DNA of 64,000 nucleotides from NCBI GenBank assembly GCA_011009095.1, contig VTPC01006054.1:186001-250000 (forward strand). The letters are read 5' to 3'. Positions within the stretch are counted from its first letter, which is position 1; each line of letters begins with the position of its first letter. The position numbers and the translations under genes are program-made. The stretch is from Ignelater luminosus (Eukaryota; Arthropoda; Insecta; Coleoptera; Elateridae). The notes below the pieces were generated by a model, which had not been told where the DNA came from, did no database searches, and saw only the letters and a list, made by a program, of their open reading frames with translations. Below, one piece after another: positions 1-11,949 of the stretch.

Positions 1-925
1 TTAGAAACGTCCATGCAATACTTAAGAAAGTAAAGAAATGCCACTGCTACGACAGTTTTATATTAAAATGCCCTTTCTGTTGCTTAAGAAAACATTCTGA
101 CCTTTTCTTGATTAAGATTGTATTATAGACAAAGTTATTTACTTTCAGTTCTAATAAACGAGTCCTGAAAATTTCCAATGATCTACTCAAAGCATATAGC
201 GTTAGCTAGAAATAGTATAACGTGAGATGCTTCAAATAACCTTCGACTTTTTTTTTATAATCTTTAGACAGTCATCTAACAAAACTGGTAGTTTGAATTA
301 ATTACATTGATTTAGCATAAAACAGTCACTTTAGAAAAGAGTCTGTTTACACTAGTCTTTTTTTAATTGATAACCGCATTCAACATGGTACTGTGCAGCT
401 TGTTCCAGTTTCAATGTTTCACTTCTTCATTCTTCAGCTACTCTAACAAAGCAAAGAGATCCGGAGAATCTCATCTCCAACTCAGGCACCCGCCTTACAT
501 CTTCATGAAACGTGCTGACAACCTCACTCTTAAGTTAGTTAACATTCTATTTGGTACCTTCCTTGTATACAGATAACCCGTTCCTGAGGGCCTCACTTAA
601 TAATCACAGCAAGACTACCAAGTAGTGATTTTCGTACTACGGTCGCATTCGGGAGGTCCTCAGATTAATCCCCAAGCCGACTGTTCTCACCAAGGTTCTA
701 TCGTGTATCCATATCACTACATAATGCAACTAGCTCCTTCCCCATACCAATAACGAGGACCTGCCATTCTGCCTGCGTTACTATCCTGGCTATTTCGGAT
801 GCTTCAACCGCCATAGCACAGCACTGCTGCACTGATACCGGATTACCACATTATCCAACTCAGAGCGAACATCACCTGCATCAAACTTGCATGTTGTACC
901 TTCAAGTCTGCAAGTCTAGTAAAGA
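1..925. other. No recognisable gene
   Basis: I see no supported gene here. An open frame of 69 codons near 367-576 has no family motif and is compatible with chance. A reverse-strand translation of about 700-900 reads open for roughly 35 codons, but I could not assign it to a family. The stretch ends where the first composite repeat begins. Confidence 0.5.
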
Positions 926-1241
926 CACTTTACTGAAATGTTACGTACAATATTTTTTCTAACACCGGTTTTTTTCGGTGCCATAATCACATACAGGGTG
1001 GTGTTTGGTACAGATATTGTACTTATAGGTATACCGAATTATGCTTTTATTATCCTCCCAGTTGATTTTACGGCAAATATGTAAAAGTATCCGGAATGGA
1101 ACTAAATTTATTTATAACTGAGATTTTCTAATAGTTGGTTTATTTATGTATTCTTAATAAATTACATTTTATTATTAATTTCTAAATGTAAGGTCCTGCA
1201 CTTTAAATACTACCATAATTGGCAAATTTTAAGAATGGAAT

Positions 1242-1314
1242 AATGTGGTCACGTGAATACAGCGTCTGACTTTTAATCTAGAGGTTCTGCGATCGATCCT
1301 CGCTGTCGGACACC
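1242..1314 (+). other. tRNA-Lys-like module in copy A
   Basis: The stretch reads like a degenerate tRNA. It has a box-A-like start (TGGTCACGTG), an anticodon-arm core GACTTTTAATC as in tRNA-Lys(TTT), and a T-arm-like GCGATCGATCC. The matching stretch in the copy at 51579-51652 keeps a better box B (GTTCGATTC). The arms pair poorly, so I read it as a SINE-type tRNA-derived segment and not a working tRNA gene. Confidence 0.5.
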
Positions 1315-1440
1315 TTGTGACATTTTTAGTTTTTTCTTTAATTTTTATATTAAGTGTTTTTATAAGTAAACTTATTCTAGTTAATTATTACACAAAAGGA
1401 GATGTCAAATAAAAATTAAAAGAAAATTGAAAAAATTAGT

Positions 1441-1507
1441 AGCCGGCAGCAGGAGTTGAACCCGGATCTCTTGATTAGAAGTCAACATTTGTAACCAAAC
1501 AACCAAG
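1441..1507 (-). other. tRNA-Arg-like module in copy A
   Basis: On the reverse strand this stretch carries GACTTCTAATC, as in the anticodon arm of tRNA-Arg(TCT), followed by a T-arm-like CCGGGTTCAACTCC and a CCGGC 3' end. It points toward the forward tRNA-like module 127 bp away. The second copy (51777-51842) has the cleaner box B, GGGTTCGACTC. It is probably a tRNA-derived fossil inside the repeat. Confidence 0.5.
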
Positions 1508-2249
1508 TACTTCATTTGTTGAAACTGTCAAATTTCAGTATTTGCATGGTAGCACTTTAAATTTGTATTAAAAAGTAATAATAAAATGCATTTCATAAAT
1601 AATGTGTAAAGAAAGTTCGACAGTATTTAATTGTGAAGATGTTTTGCCTTTACATTTTTGATGTAAAAAACTTGAAACAATAGAAAAGAAATCACAAATA
1701 ATTAAAAACCGTTTGAATTTTTTCGCAAAAATCATGTTGTCTGTATCTATATCTACGTACCCAAGATGACAAAAACAAAATTGTAAATATAAAGAAATAC
1801 ACGCTCTGATCTATTTGCGTTGGTTTTACGTAATTGTGTAATTATTCGCAATTTTGGTTTTGTATTTCTTAAAAATGAGTGAAAGTGGTAGTGAAGAGTT
1901 TCCATGTACACCTCCGGAAAAAAATAAATGTTTTCTTGAACTTTTTACTTATTTTTTTCGGGTCAGAAAAATACTTTACTTGACTAGTACGGTAAAGTAC
2001 CTTCCAGACTAGTCAAGTAAAATCTAGTTTCCATAGAAAAATGAATAAAGAAAAGCCTTCTTTCGAATATGGTATTAGAAAAAAAATTAATTTATGTACT
2101 TCTTAGTTACGGCTGAAGAAGAGTCGACCTTGGAAATCTTAATGCAACAATGATTTGCTTGAGTTAAGTAGAGATATTAGTAGTAGTTAGGGAGGCTTAA
2201 ACCTAGCAAATAGGTCTTTTAGGCCCTTTATTACTAATCTTTCGCCATT

Positions 2250-3900
2250 CCATTAACCATCTCTACGATCGTCTACTATTATTTTCTCTGTTTTGTGTCG
2301 AACTTCTAAGGCTTTGTCTGATATTATTGCATATCCAATCATCTGGTGATTTGACATCGAGATGACGTTATCCTTCAGTCTGATACACCCAGAGACAACT
2401 TCACTTTGGATGCTGCTGTGGAAGGCGTCAATCGGGCCTGCCGTGAGCTTTTGTTGCTCATTCCTGGACCAAAACATTTAACTAATGATAATTGTTCTTT
2501 GTACAGAATCTCTTTGATCTGATAAAATATTAATGTTTGAGCTTCCTCACATTTCATGACGATCTTTGTCACTCGCTAAGATTCTCAAATTCCTCCTTGT
2601 CACTAATGTATCTTACCATATGTTCCGAGATTACTGCAGTAAGGTTCCTAGTTCCTAAATGAAATAGTGGCACCACACAAAGGTCACTTGAAATCATTAG
2701 GCACGTCCTGAGTTATTTTTTCTCGTCCTTCCTCCCTAACCAGACAGTAGCCGGGCCTGTTTAGTTCCTTCATCTTATTTTGGTGAATATAGGGTTCTTG
2801 CATCATTAAGATTTACGTCTGCCAATCAGGCAGCTTCTGATCTTTCTAGTAGCGCCCTTACTGTGCAGGAGATTAATTTAATTTACTTGTATTTGGTCTA
2901 TTGGGTGCATAATGATACAGGTTGTTGATCCGCTTTGTTTCATTGATCTGTTAGCCGCGGAGAAGCCTTGGCAAACACTCCACTCCAAATTGGCATCTGT
3001 GCACGGTAAAAGTCACCAATTCAAAGCGTTCACCCAACCTCTTTCAATAGCTTGACGCTATCTCTGCTAACCATAAAGGTTGGGTACCACTTTCCAAATC
3101 TCTCTATGGTCTCAACGTAGTCTTGATTTCTTAACCGAAAACTATTTTTTGTTTGGCCACGACGCAAAGGTGGTGCCTTTCAGGACCATTAGTTCTCAAC
3201 CTTCAAAAAGCCACTTTCAAGATGTCTCGTCTGGGGTTACAATTAGAAACCAGATCTGAGTTCCTAAAGTAGAATATTAGTCCTTTAGGGTCTTCTTCGG
3301 GGCATTTGCATCACAATGTGTGTCCTGTTCTTTTCCGCCTCTTTTCGTGTAATGAACCTGGCTTGTCTATCAAGACATTATAACTGTTAGTACTAGTCTG
3401 CTCCTTCCTATTAGACTTCTGCTGTTTGTGACCTTAGTATCTCTCAAAACCTCTCTTCCTGCTGGTACCGAGGTTTCTCTAACTTTAGGTTTATTTGTTT
3501 GTCTTTCAGGAGGGCCTTCTAGACGCCGGTCCTCTTAGCATGGGGCGTTGCCACTGCTATTTGCTAGGTTGCTGAACTTGGCAGCCCTTGGAAAAGCCGG
3601 TTGGTCCAGCTTCTGCATCACTAGTCGGGACTTGTGGGTCTTGGCCTATTTGCAGTTGCCGCAGCATGTGTTTCGTCTTGCAAAACCTCTTTTCCGTTCT
3701 TGCAACAGCCTGATCTATGATGGGGTCTTTGGACACCGTTTCAAATTTTCTGCCAGAAAACCTAAGAAGACTTTCTTCCTATGCGGAGCTAATCTCTTAG
3801 ATTTCTACTTCATAGAACAACAAAATCAAACCATCCTCAATCAGACTAGGAATGGTGATGTGTTGATCTGTGTGGTGAAGTGAAAATGCCCTATTCTGGT
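2250..3900 (-). pseudogene. Degenerate TE coding relic, possibly LINE ORF1-like
   Basis: The reverse strand keeps patches of open reading in shifting frames. A patch near 3000-3270 contains TPDETS..KWL and, in the next frame, FMVSRDSVKLLKEVG. These loosely recall the DUF4780-type domain seen in some insect TE polyproteins. Further downstream on the reverse strand lie 65- and 74-codon open frames (2253-2572) that I do not recognise. The forward open frame at 3548-3883 has no motif and I regard it as a shadow. The assignment is tentative; it could be ORF1 or leader sequence of the neighbouring LINE relics. Confidence 0.25.
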
Positions 3901-4099
3901 CCTGATAGAGAGGTTGTACTGGGTATAGGGTGCTGGATGGGAATGGAATATTTAGATTAGAAATGATTAGAGTAAGATATAAACGTGTGGAATGGAATAG
4001 CTCTCGTAGAGAACTTTGAATTGCTTTTTTACAGTTAGCGGCCTTAGATGTTGCTGAAGAAGTATAATGATGAACTTATCTAGTGTGCTAATTAATGTT

Positions 4100-4800
4100 G
4101 TAAACTTGTAATAAGGAAATAAAAATGCCCAATTGGCGTCTTTGTATAATAACTGCCCCTCTGGGTTTTTTCTATTACCACGACATCCTACGACTTCAGG
4201 ACAAATCCGTCACTTTCGCGCAATTCCTCGACGACACCTACCCTTAGGCAACATTGCCCTCCTTTGCGCTGCTTTCAGGAATTTATCACGCGACCTTGCG
4301 CAAAGAATCAGATCCAACCATAACAAGACCCAAGTCATCCTTTTCAGATACCCGAGCTTGTCCACGAAACCGAACTCCTTGTTTAACAACGTTCCACTCG
4401 AATTGTAGAGCAACGGTTTTCGGCTGTTTTCCATCCAGTGTACCTGGACAGTACACTGCTGAGACATTTTCCAGCAGCGCAGCATAGCTCCTTTTACACC
4501 TACAAAATTTTCGTCCGTCCCATTTTGAATTATCGGTTTATCGGCCTCGGGGTTGCCGCGACCGGATCCGATGACCTGCAGGACTTCCTAGAGAACACAC
4601 AGATAACTCAAACCGCAATACCTTCATAATATTAATACCTACTAAACGTACCTAGTGCTCTGGATGTCCAATTACCAAACATTCTTAATTTTCTAACCCT
4701 CCAACAAAATTATCTCCATAATATTCAGTTTCTCGCCACAACTTTGTTTTATGTTTTAGATTTCAGAGGCTACGAACTGACTGCCTTTTGTTAGTTCCTC
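4100..4800 (+). pseudogene. Jockey-group LINE reverse transcriptase, C-terminal relic
   Basis: Forward-strand frames hold the thumb region of a non-LTR reverse transcriptase. KTQVILFRYPS (about 4323-4355) matches the usual NPxKTQVILF motif. YKIFVRPILNY (about 4501-4533) matches the LYKTFVRPILTY motif typical of Jockey-like elements. An upstream FAQFLDDT may be the decayed FADD active-site block. Stops and at least two frameshifts separate these pieces, and the endonuclease and RT fingers are absent, as in a 5'-truncated insertion. It lies tail to tail with the opposite-strand LINE that starts at 4855. Confidence 0.7.
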
Positions 4801-4854
4801 TTTCGATTCTAAGGCCTCACCAGGAAGAGACGCCTGCCACAACTGACAGCAACG

Positions 4855-7312
4855 TCATCCGGCAGTGGTTTCGAGTACATTCGTAGAATTTATAAAGTTT
4901 TTCCTACATTTTAATCTTGTTTGATACCTCTGTTGTCTAAACAAGGAATACCTTGGATTAGTTGCTTGCTTCTTCCTCTCAACTTCCGAAACAACCTTCC
5001 TTTTAATGGACGGAGGGGTAATACCTATGATAGGGTAAGTTTTATCTGCTGGAGTGGGTTTTAAACATTCAGATATTATTCGATCAGTGTCATTTATTGC
5101 ACGACTATATAGGTGTGCGCAGAGCGATCCGACACTGGAACTGAATTTAGAAACATAACGCGAAAGCAGAGGTTCGGAGCACATTTGATTAAGTTCCCTA
5201 AGAGATACCAGTCAGTTTGCAAATTATATTATTCCTACACGATATTTTTATCTTGATGTCCTGACAATGGGCCTTATAAGTCAGTGTACGGTCCAACTTG
5301 ATTCTTGAGTATTTTGGTTCGGTGCAGTGTTCTAAAGGTTGTCACATCCAGGTTATGTTTAGTCTTCTCCTAGCCTGGCGGTTATTAAGATGGTAGCGTA
5401 TACTAGGATTGTCTTAGGGTTCGGTTTCAACGAGTTCCTGTCATAGTAGTCTGCTAGCTCTTCCAAAGTGGCCGATAATCTACAGCCGCTATCGCCGCGT
5501 CATCAGCATGTATGAAATACCTCGTCTTAGGGTTATATGCTATATCGTTGGTGTATAATATTTTAAAGAAGTGGTGCAAGTACACTTCCTTGTGGAAGGC
5601 CGTTCTTCTGGTTTCTTCAACGACTGCTCTCTGATTGAAGGGAGGTGTACAAACGACGGTTTTGTAGTAAGCATTTCAGGAAGTTTGTTAAACCCAAATA
5701 TTTGGTAACGTTCTATACTTTTACTAATAGTTTTTGGTGATTTACAGTATCGTATGCAACAGAAAGGTCTATATAAGCCACCCGTTATTTGTTTCTGCTC
5801 AAATCCATTTAGAATGTGTTGAGTGAGATTTAGTATTTGGCCACAGCAAGACGTCCCTACCCTGAAATCCGCTTGATCTGGAATTAGCTTCTCTTCTACA
5901 GTTTCAGAGATGGGGTTTGAAGTCATTCTTTCAAACGCCTTAAAAAGGCGACAAGGTAAGAAAATAGGTCGAGAATTTTGTTGGTTCTTTTCCAGGCTTC
6001 AGAAGTGCCACTACTCGTGATTTCCGACAGGTCTTAGGTATATCTAATCCAGTTCCACACAAATTGATCATATCTAGAATCCATTTTATTGTTTTTGGGC
6101 TATGATTCTTTATCTGCTTCATTCTTATGTTATGTCTAGTCCGGCTGTTTTGACGTTTCTCATTACTGAGATTGCAGCTGTGAACTCTTCGATAGTGAAG
6201 GGGGTGGCAATTACAATTTTCTCTAGTTCAAAAACGAAAACTTGCCTTATTTCTTCATTTTTCTTGAGACTTTTCCATTCAATAAAAGGTGATGTGGTAT
6301 TGGATCGGACGTTATTTTTGTTAGATTCTGTGGTGGGCTAAGGTTACTAAGGTTTTTCAGGAATTTCCAAGCGCGGCAACTGTTTCTCGTCATATCTAGC
6401 TTTTACAGAAGGCTGGCCCACCTTTCGGTTCTAAACTTGAACGTTGTCTTCATAAACTGTTTGCCAAGTTCGACTGTTTCATCAGAGAAAGAATCGCTAT
6501 CATGTAGTTCCTGGTACCTCTTGAGCAGGGTCTTCAATTCTTTATTGAGTACTGAGACATATTCCGTTCTACATCCTCTTGGTATTTGTTTCTGTGATAT
6601 CTTTTTTACCACCTCAACAAATGTTTTAAAGTTTTCTGGTTTAGGCTCTGTTTTAGTTACTTGATCATCTAACTCTTTTGTTAAAACCTCCCACTTTGCA
6701 TTTTTAAAGTTGAAAGGTCTCTTGAGGGAGACTCTTTCTCTGTTAATGGCAGCTAAAACCTTACAAGCTATTGATCTATGTTGTGTTTTTGGAATTGAGT
6801 CCAGAACGGGTTGTTGTGTGAGGTCAGCTAGCTTTCTGCTCGCAAGAATGTTATCGGGATTGTACCCTCTTTTCCATCTGCGGTTCCTAAAAAATGGGGG
6901 TGGCTTTGAATCATGAATCAATTTTAGGTCTTTTTGTTCAGTCCATATCTCTAAGTCCTCCCCATTTTTGTTGGTTTCACTGTAACTCCACGGGGTATCT
7001 CCCATTATGATCTACTATTTCTGGTTGAGGAAGTTGTATGGTTCCGGAAAGTCTATACACGGACGTGATTCTACATCCGTTTACCTCAACAGTAAGGATT
7101 TCAATATCATTATTACAAGTTAAAAAAGTTGAAAGAAAGTACTGGTCGTGAGGTCGTTCTAAAACAAGCTTCATATTTTTTATATTTGGTCTACGACCAT
7201 TTGACCCATAGTAGTAGCGGTGAAGCCGACAAATAACTGACGACCGGTTCGACGACAGAACCGACTTGTAGACCAAACCTAACATATCGTACAAGTTTGC
7301 TATCAAACGCAT
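4855..7312 (-). pseudogene. LINE endonuclease/reverse transcriptase relic (Jockey/I-like)
   Basis: On the reverse strand the order is: APE-type endonuclease C-terminal half (7312-6977, EVNGCRITSVY; then 7005-6403, RRWKRGYNPDN), RT fingers (6122-5940, SRVVALLKPGKEP), palm (5926-5540, with a decayed SYxQADF-like block), active site FIHADDAA near 5490, and a C-terminal tail (5184-4855, ITPPSIKR and RLKCRKNF). The Y/FADD motif has become HADD. Several frameshifts and stops interrupt it, and the N-terminal half of the endonuclease is missing. Element proteins of this kind nick DNA and copy their RNA at the target. A dead, 5'-truncated copy. Confidence 0.8.
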
Positions 7313-7614
7313 TCTATCCTATTTCTTGACCTCCCCTAAATTCCAAACTCCAATTAAGCCGAAAAGGCATAAATCTCTACAAGCAGCACTAAAAACTATG
7401 ATTTTGACTTGATTTACTTGTTTATTCGACTTATTCTTTGTTGAGTAAAGACTAAATAAAATTTGATTGCTGGGTTGAGTACTAGAATTTAATTTGTAGT
7501 GCCATTTCAAGGTTTTTATCGTTTGATAATCCGTTGCACTCTGCTAAGAGTACAAAAAATACATGTCTAGAATTTGTAAACTTGTAAAGTTGCTAATCCT
7601 ACTTAGGGACTTAC

Positions 7615-8010
7615 AGATATGGGTTTTCATACTGTTATTAGATGTCTGGAAATGCTGGGATAAAGCTGGAAATTCACTCTAAATACTCGAAGACACTAAA
7701 TAACCAACATGTTATTACTTCAAAATTACAAGCTATATCATACCATTCAAAACGTAAAAAAATATCCCGACAATCTGCTGGACGCTACGTTCGTTGTACA
7801 AAAAGTGCGTTTAGAATTTAGAAGATTTAAGGGCTTACCGATAAGAGGTTTCATAATGCTATTAAATGTCTGAGAACAATGCTGGAGCTTCTGGGAAAAA
7901 CGCTGGAAATTACTCTAAACACCCGTAGACACTAAATAACCAACAGACTACTAGTTTGAATTTATAAATTGCGTTATACCATTTGAAACGTACAAGAATC
8001 TTTAGACCAA
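7615..8010. repeat. Dispersed tandem repeat, two units of ~235 bp
   Basis: Two head-to-tail diverged units share, in order, TTTCATA.TG.TATTA, GCTGG, TGGAAATT.ACTCTAAA, AGACACTAAATAACCAACA and ATACCATT.AAACGTA. Equivalent landmarks are about 235 bp apart (7701 and 7936). The same unit recurs near 61560-62100 and 63640-63810. No coding capacity is seen. It behaves like a dispersed satellite or the tandem body of an unidentified non-autonomous element. Confidence 0.65.
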
Positions 8011-10149
8011 GGACTAGCTAGGTAGCAATGTAGTAAATTCTCAACAAATACTCTGATGTACGAACTTCTGAACTTATCTGTACAAGTTACGAGGTAATTC
8101 CTTAAATGTGTATAATAACCATTTTTATTAGTGTTCTGCTATTAATCTTATATTTTACTTCTGGATCATTTATTATTATTACATTACATATTTCATGAAA
8201 TTTAATCTAATAATGAAGGGAGAGATAAAAATGATAAAAATTCCCCCTGCCCAATATAAGGGGTTCATACATTATAATGATATAGCGATATGAAGATATG
8301 ATGTTGAGAAAAGTCTTGTTAGCATTCGAGAAATAAGGAAAAATATTGCAAATCGTAAAAGTGAAGTGAAAAAAATACACAATAAAAATGTGAAAATTGG
8401 CGACTAAAAAGCCTTAGAGAGTTTTCCCTAACAAGATATTGTATTATTAAAACCAAGCGGTGGTACGTAAAATATATGGCTGTTATTCGTCATATGCAAG
8501 ATTTACGCCGCCACACATATGAATCCACGATAATAAAGTAAGGCAAGACGCGATAATGGTAATTTTTTATTGCTGGGAAAACTTCAGTATTGCATTGTAT
8601 CTCTTGCTACTTTTCTTCTTGGAAGTTTCATTTGAACTGAATTTAATTTCATTAGACACACATTATGGAACTTGTTTAACATTCAGCAATAAAGCACCAA
8701 AGTGGGAGGAAGGACCTGATAAATACATTTTACATACAAACTACACATTGAGGTCAAGTTATTACTGATACGAAATTGAACTGTCAGTATCGTCAAATTA
8801 ACTTTGCATATTCCTCTGACAGAATTCACATATACACACATGTAATGTACGTACACATACAGTACATCCGTTTCGCTATAATACAGATGAATGCTGCAAA
8901 TCCGGATGCAACCGGCGATTCCCTTCATTTTCCCTAAGTACATAAAATGCACCCGGGGCATTATTATAAAAGTAGTAGTACGACATATTCGGGTCGTAAA
9001 ATATTCTCTTGCCCTTCAACCCCGCAAGTGCTAATGAAATGACTCGGTATTTCACATACCAGTGACTCCCTAACCGAGCGAATCTTCGACATTTCCCTTG
9101 TAAAAGGTCACAGTTTGGCCCTGCGGAAAAGCTCCTATGTGTATGCTAATGCCACTAGGACGACGACGTTCAAAATAATAATAAAAACTACCTCAGCCTA
9201 ATTTGAAATGAAAAGATCTTGACAAGTTAAATTTCTTTTCGCTTAATTAACTTCAGGTTTAATGAGATCATGCAGGATCTGTAGTAATCATGATATTTAA
9301 ATCTTATTATAGATATTTATTAATATAATCTTAGAATAGCACCAAGCCCTTTACTTTTACCCAAACCGTGAGAAAACATGTAAAGTGAACGTGTATGCAT
9401 GCGCGTGTTATTTAATATGAATAACCTCCTCTTCTAGGTTAATTGCAGTTTTATACTAACAAACCGCAATCGGCATATTTACATTAACATTAGAAACTAG
9501 TAAACAAAATAAACGTTTAAAACCATTTTCTAGAACTGAACGATGATGATGGGGAGCAAACCAATCGTGTGAACATGCCTGGAGGCCTCGTAATATATTA
9601 TTCATGTATTACGAGTATGAAAGCAAATACTATAACACTTACCCGTTATCATTAATAATAATAATTATTATTACAAGTGCGAAAGATTGATTCTACCTAA
9701 TCTATAGCTTTTAAATTCCACTTAATGTAAAACCGTATTAACGATCAGGTTTATTTATATTAGAATAAATATCCGTGCAGCTAGCTGATGAGCGGACAAA
9801 TATAAAACGCGTTTTTAAATACTCCGAATTTATCAGTTTTATTTATTTAGCTTTTTTAATTCTTTATTATGACACGTCATTTAAAGTTAATGACTTACAG
9901 AACTAATATTAAAGCTGATGACATACTGTCGCTGTATAACTTTCAATATATTAACGACTAGCAGCTGAGGACAGCAGAATAAAATTTGAAGTTCCATATA
10001 TTTCTGATTTAATTTTAAATTTACAACGGATGTAAATTAAAAATTATCTGATAGAAAATCTATTTTTAAGTATAAACGGATTATTTAGGTAACACAATTT
10101 TGCCTGGTAAGATTGCCGCAATTAACGAACCAACTTTAAATAGATTTAT
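8010..10149. other. No recognisable gene, 2.1 kb
   Basis: AT-rich sequence without a supported gene. The open frames at 8556-8768 (+), 8683-8961 (-) and 10081-10284 (-) carry no family motif. A short near-palindrome of TAA/TTA triplets sits near 9650-9675. If the Pao element to the right inserted into a Gypsy relic, the last part of this stretch could be the remainder of that Gypsy, but I cannot show it. Confidence 0.4.
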
Positions 10150-10642
10150 TGTTAGAAATAGTTTTTTTATGGTAGAATTTGCAGTAAGTATCGTAGTTAG
10201 CAATTTACTATAGTATATGTATATCAACATGCAAATAAGATATCTAAACTTGTATTCAATGCATAATTGCATATAAACGTACAACCCAAACTCAAATTTG
10301 TAAAATTAACAAAGTTTTAATTCAAATAAATCAAACTTTTGTCGGTTTACAATGTCTCCTATTCCTTCTAATATATATTTTTGAAGATTGCTCTATTGGA
10401 TTGATTATATTATCATTTCTTTTGACAGCCTTTGTTTTTCCTTTGTTCTGGCTTCTTTGTTTTAAATTTTAAATTGCGAGTACCGCGACTACTTGATTAA
10501 AGTGCATAGAGGACCTTTCTTATATAATCTGAACTCAAATAACAACTGTTAAATTCTCAACATAAACAAACACAAAAACATTAACTAATAAATAAAACAA
10601 CATAAATAAATGCAATAAATAATTATTTAATTATTTGTAACA
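10150..10642 (-). repeat. 3' LTR of the BEL/Pao element
   Basis: Bounded by TG...CA ends that form a short inverted repeat (TGTTA / TAACA). The part at 10513-10642 is about 90% identical by eye to 14685-14812 and includes CTCAACATAAAC and CAAAAACATTAACTAATAA. The left limit is set by the TTTAT duplication and by the TGTTA end, so it is less certain than the right limit, which abuts a G-rich tract on the coding strand. Confidence 0.75.
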
Positions 10643-11167
10643 CCCCCCCCCCCCCGGTACAGCGTTTGCACTAAGTGCAGGTGCTGTACCACCTTTTGAA
10701 TCCACTGAGAGTAGCGCAAGTTTAACAACAGGTCTTTCAAGAATTTCACTTGCAGTTTGTACCTTTGCTCTTCGAACTTGGCCGTCCGGTGACTTTATTG
10801 CCTCTATAATCTTTCCTTTGGGCCAATTACAGAGAGATAAATTCTTGTCACAGATCACAACGATATCCCCTTGCTTCAAAGGTTGCACTTGTTGAAGCCA
10901 TTTTGGACGTAACAGGATCTCTGGTATGTATTCGGGTACAAATCTACGCCAGCAATAATTTGCAAAACGTTCTCGAAGTAAGTAGTTTTGTCTTAATACT
11001 TTAACATCTTCTGTTAATTGTGTTATTGCTTTATCTCCATGGTTTGGTGTCAAAGCTTTAGATTGTTCCGAGTCTAAAGGTAAGTAGGTTAAGGGTCTAC
11101 AGTTTACAATATTTTCGGTCGCTACTAGGAAATGGGTCAGTTGGCGTTTTTCCTGCCAATGTATCAT
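10631..11167 (-). pseudogene. BEL/Pao integrase C-terminal region (DUF5641-like)
   Basis: 178 codons on the reverse strand. The N-terminal NCRPLTYLPLD and the later PEYIPEILLRPKW and LKQGDIVVICD are typical of the region after the BEL/Pao integrase core (NxRPLT..., then the DUF5641 stretch with GD.V.I.D). The end of the protein runs into the G13 tract, which would be read as glycines. It is separated from the integrase core (11180-11812) by a stop and a short gap, so the original polyprotein is interrupted here. Confidence 0.8.
10643..10655 (-). other. Polypurine tract (G13) of the BEL/Pao element
   Basis: On the element's strand, 13 consecutive G residues lie immediately before the LTR start TGTTACAAAT. 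This is where a polypurine tract should prime second-strand synthesis. A pure G run is unusual, but its position is exact. Confidence 0.6.
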
Positions 11168-11179
11168 AGAGAGTAATTT

Positions 11180-11812
11180 TTACTGATTCAACCAAGAATC
11201 ACCCATATGAGATGATAAAGGTGGGTTGAAATGAAATGAGATTTCAGGACTTACAAAGTGCATATTTCGTGGTCTTCTCCTTCTATTCATGAAGTTTTGT
11301 AAACACATAATGAAACTGCCACGGTCCAATTTATGTGCCACTTCTAAATGCACTGCTCTTATAGTAAGGCACATGAACAATGATTCCCATTTTTTTTTAG
11401 TTCTTCGACCAATCGTGATAATAATTGGGCCAAAATAATCTACCGCAGTGTATGTAAATGGAGATGTAAAGACCGCTAGACGACATTCTGGGAGTGGAGA
11501 CATCTCAGGTATTATGGGTTTGGAGAATCTGACCTTACAAGTCTGACATTTACTTCTTATTTTATTCAACATCCTGCGTAATTTGGAAATGTAATATTTT
11601 TGTCTGATCTTATTGAAAACTGTTTCATGATTTCGATGATTGAAAACTTCATGGAAATCTTGAATAATAAGATGACTGTGTCGAGGTAGGATTATTGGTC
11701 TTTTAGTTTCAAGGGAGATGCTATTTGAAGGATCAATTCTTCCTCGCACACGTAGAATTCCATCAGCATCAAGGTATAGAGATAGTTTAAACAAGCTACT
11801 TGATCTTTTCAC
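11180..11812 (-). pseudogene. BEL/Pao integrase with core deletion
   Basis: 210 codons. An N-terminal stretch DGILRVRGRID and PIILPRHSHL precedes a zinc-binding H..H..C..C block (ending KCQTCKVRF). The core then starts with TAVDYFGPI (first catalytic Asp) and continues LTIRAVHLEVAH. After RRRRPRNMHF the frame jumps to FHFNPPLSSHMG, so about 35 residues are missing, including the SDNGTNF block with the second catalytic Asp. The catalytic Glu region is also altered. Normally this enzyme inserts the cDNA; here it must be inactive. Confidence 0.85.
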
Positions 11813-11949
11813 CGAAGGTTCTAGATTTTTGTTCCGATACTATTTGGTTGTTGGTTTTTTATTCCTTCAAAGTAAAATTTTCTTTAAACCGTTTTTATTA
11901 ACTAAGCCCTTGCATGTTTCAGTTCATCAACGTTATTTGATTTCTTGAA

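Larger units (their letters stand above)
925..2090. repeat. Composite interspersed repeat, copy A
   Basis: This 1.15-kb block aligns by eye over its whole length with 51255-52410. Shared landmarks in order are TGTTACGTACAAT, ACACCGGTTTT, ATACAGGGTGGTG, a forward tRNA-like stretch, a reverse tRNA-like stretch, a short reading frame starting near 1875 (MSESGSEEF), a hairpin near 1961-2010 and an A-rich tail after GGTATTAG. Partial copies lie at 27175-27745 and 53752-53838. The A-rich end suggests retroposition and the tRNA-like parts suggest a SINE relationship, but at 1.15 kb it is long for a SINE. The family is not recognised. Confidence 0.75.
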
